From assembly GCA_937860195.1 (NCBI GenBank), contig CALMBN010000308.1:1-17537 (forward strand): a stretch of DNA of 17,537 nt, in the 5' to 3' direction. A program made the position numbers and the translations under genes. Under the pieces are notes generated by a model. That model saw only the letters and a program-made list of their open reading frames with translations. It had not been told where the DNA came from and made no database searches. The DNA comes from an uncultured Novosphingobium sp. GTDB taxonomy: Bacteria; Pseudomonadota; Alphaproteobacteria; Sphingomonadales; Sphingomonadaceae. Each line of letters starts with the position of its first letter. The stretch's first letter is position 1. Shown in pieces: positions 6,506 through 12,930 of this stretch.

Positions 6506-7159
6506 CTATTGCCAAAGGCTGGATTCGCGTTGTTCGACAATGCGATACGATTTGAAGGCCAACCTCGCCTTTCGCATTGACACTTGCCCGGACATATCTC
6601 CGAGCGCCGATTCGAGTTGACTTCTGCTAAGTCCGCTCGCGGCTCCAACAATTACTTCGGACAATCTGAGGTCGTCTGAAAACTCGTAGAAATAAAGGCC
6701 GCCAGTCTCAGTGTCCGGATCGAGACGAACATAAAGTCGCACTTCCTGCTCATAGGCCCAATCTGAAAATTTTGATGAGATCATTCGCTCCGCAAACTCT
6801 TGCGCATAGTGGCCGTCGCGCTGGTATCTGGCCAAGTTAAAGTGAATCGGAGCACTTCGGTAAGCCACGGGTTTCGCGTCTACATCGGATACATCGAAGC
6901 CAAGACAAAGGCCGCGATGGCGATCAGCGTAGTGGCTCCATTGAACTGGATTATGCCAACTTCGGCTGAAGCACAGCAGTCCGGTGGTCTTGGCTTGTGT
7001 TTCCTTTGTAGCACGCAACGCTGCCCTTTCACGTGCATCATCTGCACGAGCCAGAAACTCAAACGGGTCGTTCAAATCAGCGATTCGAGCGATCTTCAAT
7101 CGACGTTGCTTGATGTCCTCGAGACCGAAGTGCTCACAGAGAAAATGGTAGACTCTCAC
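6506..7159 (-). CDS. DUF2971 domain protein
   Basis: This 217-residue protein has the hallmarks of DUF2971: RVYHF at the start, ADLNDPFEF (28-35), LLCFSRSW (61-68), and WSHYADRHRGLCLGFD (74-89), followed by an EQEVRLYVRL segment near residue 143. The family's function is unknown; it is scattered in accessory DNA. The GTG start at 7159 overlaps the TGA of nadA by four bases (GTGA), so it is likely translated by coupling to nadA. It ends with TAG at 6506, with a GIY-YIG remnant in the same frame just beyond. Base composition is visibly less GC-rich than its neighbours, which supports transfer. Confidence 0.85.
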   Translation of the reverse strand: MRVYHFLCEHFGLEDIKQRRLKIARIADLNDPFEFLARADDARERAALRATKETQAKTTGLLCFSRSWHNPVQWSHYADRHRGLCLGFDVSDVDAKPVAYRSAPIHFNLARYQRDGHYAQEFAERMISSKFSDWAYEQEVRLYVRLDPDTETGGLYFYEFSDDLRLSEVIVGAASGLSRSQLESALGDMSGQVSMRKARLAFKSYRIVEQRESSLWQ

Positions 7160-8142
7160 CGCGCCCCCAAATCACCCTTGCCAACCGTCCCTCCAGCCAT
7201 CTCCAGCATCCGGTCCAGGCTCTTCTTCGCCTGCAAGCGCAGCCCTTCTTCGATCTCGATCTGCGGTTTGAGATCGCGCAGCGCGAGGTACAGTTTCTCC
7301 AGCGTGTTCAGCGCCATGTAGGGGCAGATGTTGCACGCGCATTGCCCGTCGGCTCCCGGGGCTCCGATGAACACCTTGTCCGGCAGCGCCAGTTCCATCT
7401 GGTGGATGATGTGCGGTTCGGTCGCCACGATCAGGGTCTGGCCGGGGAAGGTCTTGGCGAAATTGAGGATGCCGCTGGTGCTGCCGACATAGTCTGCGTG
7501 GTCGATGATGTGCGGCGGGCATTCGGGGTGGGCCGCCACCGGCGCACCGGGGTTCTGGGCTTTCAGCTTGAGCAGCTCGGTTTCCGAGAACGCTTCGTGG
7601 ACGATGCAGACGCCCGGCCACAACAGCATTTCACGGTCGAACTTGCGGCTGAGGTAACCTCCCAGATGACGGTCGGGACCGAAAATGATCTTCTGGTCCT
7701 TGGGGATCTGGGCGAGGATCGTTTCGGCGCTGGAGCTGGTAACGATGATATCGCTGAGCGCTTTCACCTCGGTCGAACAGTTGATGTAGGTAAGCGCAAT
7801 GTGATCGGGGTTGGCCTTGCGGAACTGGGCGAATTTTTCCGGCGGGCACGAATCTTCCAGGCTGCACCCGGCATCCAGATCGGGCAGGATCACGGTCTTT
7901 TCGGGGCTGAGGATCTTGGCGGTTTCGGCCATGAATTTGACCCCGCAGAACGCGATCACCTCAGCATCGGTTGCTGCGGCCTTCTTGGACAGCTCCAGAC
8001 TGTCCCCGATATAATCGGCCAGATCCTGAATTTCCGGGCGCTGATAGTAATGCGCCAGGATCACCGCGTTGCGGTCCTTGCGCAGGCGGTCAATCTCTGC
8101 GCGGATATCGATGCCGGAAAGGCTCTCGGTCTGAACGGTCAT
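7156..8142 (-). CDS. nadA: Quinolinate synthase NadA
   Basis: NadA condenses iminoaspartate with dihydroxyacetone phosphate to quinolinate in de novo NAD synthesis, using a [4Fe-4S] cluster. The product shows VILAHYYQRPEIQDLAD near the start, the three expected cluster cysteine sites (AGCSLEDSC, GVCIVHE, CACNICPYM), and the family segments INCSTEVKA, SSSAETIL, FGPDRHLGGY, HPECPPHIIDHADYVGSTSG. I prefer ATG 8142 (328 residues, MTVQTESLSG) because AAGGCGAG lies just upstream; the ATG at 8166 would add eight residues with a poorer site. nadB and nadC are not in the window. Its stop overlaps the start of the DUF2971 gene. Confidence 0.95.
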   Translation of the reverse strand: MTVQTESLSGIDIRAEIDRLRKDRNAVILAHYYQRPEIQDLADYIGDSLELSKKAAATDAEVIAFCGVKFMAETAKILSPEKTVILPDLDAGCSLEDSCPPEKFAQFRKANPDHIALTYINCSTEVKALSDIIVTSSSAETILAQIPKDQKIIFGPDRHLGGYLSRKFDREMLLWPGVCIVHEAFSETELLKLKAQNPGAPVAAHPECPPHIIDHADYVGSTSGILNFAKTFPGQTLIVATEPHIIHQMELALPDKVFIGAPGADGQCACNICPYMALNTLEKLYLALRDLKPQIEIEEGLRLQAKKSLDRMLEMAGGTVGKGDLGAR

Positions 8143-8193
8143 CTGGCTCGCCTTGTCTAAGAACATCCCAGATGGCCTGTCAGCGCCGACATA

Positions 8194-8955
8194 TCAAGGC
8201 AGATAGGCCCCCATCGGGCGGGCCGCGCCGGGATAGCCTTCCATCACCTGGCGCGTCACCTCGATCGCCCACGGGGTATAGGCCAGCACCTCTCCCACCA
8301 CGATCCAGCCGATTCCAGCCGCAAGGGCCACCCACCATGCGGGATGGACTGCGCCAATCGCGCGTTTGTCGCGGATCATGCCCACCACCACGAAGGTCAT
8401 GCCCAGCGTATTGGTAATCTCCCAGCCATAGGGGATCAGCAGCGGGGTTGGCAGCAGCCGGCCCCATCCCGGCCCGGTGATCGCGGCCATCGCGCCGATC
8501 ATCAGGCGGCGATGCCAGTCGGTCCGGCGGCGCATCCGCACGGCCGCACCAACCATGATTCCAAAAGCCAGCGCGCCCAGGCAATTGCCAAACAGGAATT
8601 CGTTGGCATCGAAGAAGAACGGGCCACCGGTGCGGCGCAGCGACGTGACGGTGATCGTCACTGCCAGAACCACCATGACCGGAACCTATATGGCCGAAAG
8701 CCAGCCGAGCCGCCGGTGCAGCGCGATATTGCCGCTGCTGACCAGAAAACTCTGGACAAGGAACAGCGCCACCCAGCCAAAAAACACCGCAGCGTGGAGA
8801 TGGTAGACCGGCGGCACCGCAAAGCTTGATCGGCCCGCTGCCAGCTGGATTGAAAACCCGGCGATCAACACCAGACCGATCGAACAGGCGAGCTTGAAAA
8901 AGAAGCGTTCCTCGGCCTTCTGAGCCGGAATGCCAGTCTGATGTGCAGTCGCCAA
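8194..8955 (-). pseudogene. Multi-pass membrane protein gene interrupted by one in-frame amber codon
   Basis: Two segments lie in the same frame: codons from ATG 8955 to a TAG at 8686-8688, and onward to TGA at 8194. Together they would make about 253 residues with six or so membrane segments. Part one has KLACSIGLVLIAGFSIQL, PPVYHLHAAVFFGWVALFLV, and HRRLGWLSAI; part two has VPVMVVLAVTITV, FLFGNCLGALAFGIMVGAAV, WHRRLMIGAMAAITGPGWG, then WWVALAAGIGWIVVGEVLA. Both membrane halves have matching 'HRRL'-type motifs. The family is not one I can name. A single TGG-to-TAG change at the join (GWLSAI-W-VPVM) explains it best. Sequencing error is possible. It sits 51 bases upstream of nadA's chosen start. 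Confidence 0.75.
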
Positions 8956-9033
8956 CGCGGTTACTCCCCAAGGTTCCGCGGCCCGTTATGACGTCTGGTT
9001 ACACGCCGCTTAATCTGGCCGCAATGGCAAGCG

Positions 9034-9669
9034 TCAGGGCGGGCCCGGTTCCCCGTCGAACCGAACCGATACGCGCACGTTTCCATAGCCTGCAACCTTG
9101 AGCGGCACCGCCAGATTTTGTGCCACCGCCTGCTTTGCAGCACTTGTCGCCAGCCCCATCAATACCGGGTTTGCGGCCTGTTCGCCCGCCTGCCGCTCGG
9201 CCAGCAAGGTGTTGTCGCGGGTCAGTTTGGCTTGGGCGGGGCCGGTGATCCACACCCCTTCGCGCAGGTATTGCGCGCGGGCTTCGTCGAGGTTGGGTTT
9301 GGACACTTGCAGCGGCGGCAATGTCACGGTCAGCAGTTTGCCCGATGGATCCCAGCGGAACCGCCCCGCATCCAGCTTGGCCAGATCGAGCGTATAATCG
9401 ACTCGCGCCGGAATCACCGCGATCTGGCGGCTTTTGAGCAGACTGTATCCGCGCACATCATCCGCGCTGACCACCGGCGCGAGCTGGGCCGAAAAAACCG
9501 TCAGCCGGTTGGCCTTTTCGAACGCGGTCAGGCTGGTGGTGATCGGGTCGCCGTGATCCTGCGTCCCCCAGACCTGCCAACCAAGCCACGCCGCCAGCGC
9601 CAGCGCGCCGCCGGTAATCAGCCAGGGCAGGCGCGCAGTGCCGGGCTCGGTCAGGAGATCAGCCGCCAT
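9034..9669 (-). CDS. DUF4230 domain protein, membrane-anchored
   Basis: A 211-residue protein with a single N-terminal membrane segment (about residues 15-33, PWLITGGALALAAWLGWQV) and an extracytoplasmic DUF4230-like domain. Seen are FEKANRLTVFSAQLAPVV, SRQIAVIPARVDYTLDLAKL, and a C-terminal AAKQAVAQNLAVPLKVAGY helix and strand. The family's function is unknown. The ATG is within the last bases of the MBL-fold gene (19-base overlap), so the two are co-translated. The start is chosen because it keeps the membrane segment near the N-terminus. Confidence 0.85.
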   Translation of the reverse strand: MAADLLTEPGTARLPWLITGGALALAAWLGWQVWGTQDHGDPITTSLTAFEKANRLTVFSAQLAPVVSADDVRGYSLLKSRQIAVIPARVDYTLDLAKLDAGRFRWDPSGKLLTVTLPPLQVSKPNLDEARAQYLREGVWITGPAQAKLTRDNTLLAERQAGEQAANPVLMGLATSAAKQAVAQNLAVPLKVAGYGNVRVSVRFDGEPGPP

Positions 9670-10574
9670 GTCTCGTTCTCCTCGGTGGTCAGGCCCCGAT
9701 TCCGCAGGTCATAGAGATGGGCCAGCACCGAACGACCAGCTGCGCCGTGCAGGCGTAGGTCGAGGCCCTTGTACATAGCGCTGACGAACTGCGGAATTTC
9801 CTGCGGACCTGCCTCAAGCAGCCGCAAGATCTGTTTCTCGCGGCTGCGGCGGTGGCCGAGCATCCCGCGCACCAGTTGGCGCGGGCGTGTGATCGCCGGG
9901 CCGTGGGCCGGGTAGAGCACCTTGTCCTCACGCTCGTACAGCTTTTGCAGGCTGGCCATATAGGCTGCCATATCGCCATCAGGCGGGGAAACCACGCTGG
10001 TCGACCAGGCCATCACATGATCCCCGGTAAACAGCGCGCCGCTTTCCAGCACGGCATAGCACAGGTGGTTGCTGGTATGCCCCGGCGTGGCAACAGCCTC
10101 GATCGTCCAGTCCGGTCCGCCGATCCGCTCGCCATCGGCCAGCACCCGGTCGGGGGCATAGGTACGGTCAAAGGCGCTGTCGGCGCGCGGGCCATCGTCG
10201 CTGAGAACGAGCGGCGCGCAGCCGATGATCGGCGCTCCGGTCGCTTCTTTGAGCGGCGCTGCGGCGGGCGAGTGATCGCGGTGCGTATGGGTGCACAGGA
10301 TCGCAGCGATCCTTGACCCGCCGACCGCCGCCAGAATGGCATCAACATGGCCCGCGCCATTGGTATCCGCACCCTTGAACGGCGAAGGCTCGCCCCCGGC
10401 GCCGAAATCGGCCGGCCCCGGATCAATCACTGCCACCTCATCCCCCGCGCCGACGACATAGGTCTGGGTGCCGGTGAAGGTATAGGGCGAGGCATTGGGT
10501 GCCAGCACCCGCCGGATCAGCGGTTCGCAGAGTTCGGACAGGCCGGTGGGCCAGGGTTTGGGCGGGGCATCCAT
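9651..10574 (-). CDS. MBL-fold metallo-hydrolase (LACTB2/glyoxalase II-like)
   Basis: A 307-residue zinc hydrolase. The metal-binding motif HTHRDH is at 96-101, with DPGP at 51-54, the second site TPGHTSNH (163-170), GDH (184-186), and YPAHGP near 220. The C-terminal ~80 residues (HRRSREKQILRLL onward) look like the winged-helix tail of LACTB2-type proteins. The substrate is unknown: thioesters, RNA or other hydrolysable bonds are all possible in the family. It lies between rcdA and the DUF4230 gene, 44 bases after rcdA on the same strand. Confidence 0.88.
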   Translation of the reverse strand: MDAPPKPWPTGLSELCEPLIRRVLAPNASPYTFTGTQTYVVGAGDEVAVIDPGPADFGAGGEPSPFKGADTNGAGHVDAILAAVGGSRIAAILCTHTHRDHSPAAAPLKEATGAPIIGCAPLVLSDDGPRADSAFDRTYAPDRVLADGERIGGPDWTIEAVATPGHTSNHLCYAVLESGALFTGDHVMAWSTSVVSPPDGDMAAYMASLQKLYEREDKVLYPAHGPAITRPRQLVRGMLGHRRSREKQILRLLEAGPQEIPQFVSAMYKGLDLRLHGAAGRSVLAHLYDLRNRGLTTEENETWRLIS

Positions 10575-10618
10575 GGATATGGATATGGGGAGCGGCGCAT
10601 CCCAAGTCGAGTCGAAAG

Positions 10619-11077
10619 CTAGCCCCGCAGTTGAGCGCCCAGCCGCTCACGCAGGGCGGTGATCGCGCTGGGGGCAGTGGCTTCGCGTTCGCGCCAACCG
10701 TTGTCGAGCCGCTTGAGGCGGGCGTGGAAGCGTTCGGTGGCCATGATCAGCGTCCGGGTTTCGCCGTCGATCAGGGTCAGGCGATTTGGCTCAGCCTCGG
10801 GGAAGTCGGCCAGTTTGCCGTGGCGGCGCAGCTGAAACTCGCTGAGCTCGCCTGCGAAGTATGCCCGGTGGTTGAGCAGCCAGGCAAGCGAATGCATCAT
10901 CCGGGTGGTGGTGCGCAGCGCCTCGCAGGAAAGCGCCACCGTGGCATCGTCTTCGTTCGCCGCCGCACCCAATCGGCCGGACAGGGCAAAGGCTGCGCGC
11001 ACGTCGTCTGACAGGACGAGCGCCTCGCAATAGAGTCCCTCGACAATGCGGGGATTGATGCTGGCCGGGGTTCCCAT
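10619..11077 (-). CDS. rcdA: RcdA/DUF1465 family protein (cell-cycle proteolysis adaptor)
   Basis: A 152-residue, mostly helical protein with the DUF1465 core TTRMMHSLAWLLNHRAYFAG followed by ELSEFQLRRHGKL (about residues 56-88). In Caulobacter the family member RcdA is an adaptor that helps ClpXP degrade CtrA and other cell-cycle proteins. The N-terminal part has EGLYCEALVLSDDVRAAF and the C-terminal part a basic helix. It is likely the same family here; the exact substrate is not known. Same strand as the MBL-fold gene, 44 bases before it. Confidence 0.78.
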   Translation of the reverse strand: MGTPASINPRIVEGLYCEALVLSDDVRAAFALSGRLGAAANEDDATVALSCEALRTTTRMMHSLAWLLNHRAYFAGELSEFQLRRHGKLADFPEAEPNRLTLIDGETRTLIMATERFHARLKRLDNGWREREATAPSAITALRERLGAQLRG

Positions 11078-11212
11078 CCTGATCGTCGCTTAGTCACTTG
11101 AGAGCACCGCTGCCAAGCGACGGCGAAGGAGTTTCCAACACCATTTCGGGACTGTCTCTTTCGGGGACGCAATTCAGGAGATCGGAAGCAGTTTGCGCAC
11201 GCTGCAAACAAA

Positions 11213-11235
11213 GAAAAAGGCGGCTCAGGCCGCCT
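11213..11235 (-). terminator. Rho-independent terminator for the M23 peptidase gene
   Basis: AGGCGGC (11218-11224) and GCCGCCT (11229-11235) form a perfect 7-base stem with a TCAG loop. On the minus strand the hairpin is followed by TTTTTC (11217-11212), as expected for termination of minus-strand transcripts. It lies about 66 bases after the M23 peptidase stop. Confidence 0.85.
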
Positions 11236-11300
11236 CTTCCCCAGCATCCTCCCGGAAGCTTTGTCAGCCCGGGATTCTGCGCCCGGTGCCGGACAGAATA

Positions 11301-12080
11301 TCAGTCGATCTCGTTGTCGTCTTCGGCTCCGCCCATCGCAGCGGTGGGCGATGTGGCGGCGGGGCGGGCAACCGCGTTGCCGTTCATGTAGGGGATCGGG
11401 TTAACCGCAGCCCCTGCAATCCGGACTTCATAGTGCAGATGCGGACCGGTTGAACGTCCGGTCGAGCCGACATAGCCGATCAGATCGCCCTTGCGGACCT
11501 TTTGCCCGGCCGCGACAGTCAGACGCGAGAGATGCCCGTAACGGGTCTGGATGTTTCCGCCATGCTCGATCGCGATGTAAAGGCCATAGCTGGAAAACCA
11601 CTCGGCCTTGCCGATCACGCCATCGGCGGTGGCATAGACCGGGGTTCCGGTCGGCATGGCCAGATCAACACCCTTGTGACCGCGGCGGCCACCAAGCACC
11701 GGATGGGTGCGCATGCCAAAGCTGGAGGTCATCGTTGCGCTATCGAGCGGGTTGCGCGACGGGATCGAAACCTTGGTGGGCGCAAAGCTCGGGGCCGAAA
11801 CGCGCGGAGTGATCTGAGTCAGCGAATTGCCGGTCACCGGGCTGGCGGCAGGAGCGATTGCCAGCTGGCCGCTGTCCATCTGTTTCCAGCCGTTGAACAG
11901 GCGGCGAAATTCTTCATCCCCGCCCTGCGGTGCCTTGGCGCTTTGCGCGGCGCGCAGCGGGGCAGTCACATCGGCATTGGCCGAACTGTTGGCGAAAGCC
12001 GGGCTGGACAGGCCAAGCCCGAGCGCGGCGAACACGCCGCAGATGCTCCGGAACTTGGCAAAAAGCGAAACAACGACCAC
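11301..12080 (-). CDS. M23 family peptidase (LytM-type cell-wall hydrolase)
   Basis: A secreted 259-residue protein. Residues 1-30 form a signal peptide (KFRSICGVFAALGLGLSSPAFA, cut after AFA). The middle is a linker. The M23 domain spans about 115-235: SSFGMRTHPVLGGRRGHKGVD with zinc ligands His135 and Asp139, YGHLSRL (His183), and TGPHLHYE (His214, His216). All four expected metal or catalytic positions are present, so it should cut peptidoglycan cross-bridges. It starts at GTG 12080, directly after an in-frame TGA, so no longer start is possible. It has its own terminator. The Asp/Glu-rich tail is unremarkable. Confidence 0.92.
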   Translation of the reverse strand: MVVVSLFAKFRSICGVFAALGLGLSSPAFANSSANADVTAPLRAAQSAKAPQGGDEEFRRLFNGWKQMDSGQLAIAPAASPVTGNSLTQITPRVSAPSFAPTKVSIPSRNPLDSATMTSSFGMRTHPVLGGRRGHKGVDLAMPTGTPVYATADGVIGKAEWFSSYGLYIAIEHGGNIQTRYGHLSRLTVAAGQKVRKGDLIGYVGSTGRSTGPHLHYEVRIAGAAVNPIPYMNGNAVARPAATSPTAAMGGAEDDNEID

Positions 12081-12462
12081 TCAAACTACCTTATTCTCAA
12101 GCCCCGTATTCGGGGTGTGCGAACCTGTTTTGCAGTCGGCCCGGAACATCCGTTCGACTGAAGTGTTAGAGAAGTCGGTAAGCCCCCCGCCATCTCGAGA
12201 GGGGGCCTAGCGGGGCAAAGGTTAACTAGACAACCCCGGCACCTGAAGAGCGCGATAAAGCGGCTCGAAGACGGGTTGAGTCGTTGAATGGCAGCTTAAC
12301 GACGCTTCTGGATTGGCCCGCGACCACGCCTTTTCGCCCGGATTTTTGCGATTCTCCGCGATTCTGCTTCGGGGCGATGAAATGCTTTGAACCGAACCCG
12401 ACCTTAGCGATTTCATCGTCAAGTGTGCGACTCAGGTTTGCTGGAGCGCGCGCCACCGCGCC
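12081..12462. other. 382-base intergenic region upstream of the M23 peptidase gene
   Basis: No convincing gene. Near the peptidase, CCCCG-TATT-CGGGG (12102-12115) is a perfect 5-base-stem hairpin in what would be its 5' untranslated region. Further away are an imperfect hairpin over 12181-12208 (six Cs against five Gs) and an inverted repeat CGGGG (12211-12215) / CCCCG (12234-12238) around GTTAAC. A GTG frame (12226-12456, minus) has no recognisable features and weak third-position GC. The peptidase promoter is presumably here but is not clear. Confidence 0.5.
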
Positions 12463-12930
12463 TCACAACGCCTGCGCGGCCTTCAGCACTTCGGCGGCGT
12501 GGCCTTTGACTTTGACCGGGCTCCAGACCAGCGCGACCTTGCCGTCGGTTCCAACCAGTAGGGTTGAGCGGACCATGCCCAGATAGGAACGGCCATACAT
12601 CGACTTTTCGGTCCAGAACCCCAGTGCGTCGGACAGGCCACCGGTTTCGGCATCGCTGGCGAGTGGCGCAGTCAGACCGTGCTTGGCGATGAACTTCTGA
12701 TGCTTCTTTGGCGGATCCTTGCTGATCCCGAGCAAGGCGGTCCTGGCTTTCGCGAAATCATCGGCAAGTGCCGAAAAATCGATGTTTTCGGTGGTGCAAC
12801 CAGGGGTGTCGTCTTTCGGATAGAAAAACAGCACGAGCTTGTGGCCCGTGAAATCGGCCAGCCGCACCGGCGTGCCATCGGGTGCGGTCAGGGTCAGGTC
12901 TGGCAAGGTATCACCGGGGGCAATGGTCAT
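12463..12930 (-). CDS. bcp: Thioredoxin-dependent peroxiredoxin, BCP/PrxQ type, one cysteine only
   Basis: A 155-residue peroxiredoxin that reduces hydroperoxides. The peroxidatic cysteine is Cys45 in FFYPKDDTPGCTTEN (residues 35-48), the hallmark of BCP/PrxQ. The C-terminal region has RSYLGMVRSTLLVGTDGKV, also typical. The resolving cysteine that E. coli BCP has five residues later is absent, and Cys45 is the only cysteine in the protein, so it must rely on an external thiol. Its ATG overlaps the TGA of glnE by four bases, indicating co-translation. Confidence 0.92.
   Translation of the reverse strand: MTIAPGDTLPDLTLTAPDGTPVRLADFTGHKLVLFFYPKDDTPGCTTENIDFSALADDFAKARTALLGISKDPPKKHQKFIAKHGLTAPLASDAETGGLSDALGFWTEKSMYGRSYLGMVRSTLLVGTDGKVALVWSPVKVKGHAAEVLKAAQAL

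Noticed and set aside
8180..8971. Open minus-strand frame that runs uninterrupted through the amber-broken membrane gene
   Set aside because: Its peptide is Arg/Gly/Ser-rich with no membrane pattern, while the other frame shows clear membrane segments on both sides of the TAG.
12181..12208. C-rich/G-rich hairpin as a terminator
   Set aside because: No T run on either strand and a mismatched stem.
12226..12456. Open minus-strand frame of 76 codons downstream of bcp
   Set aside because: Weak third-position GC compared with the real genes here, no recognisable motif, poor start; treated as noncoding.
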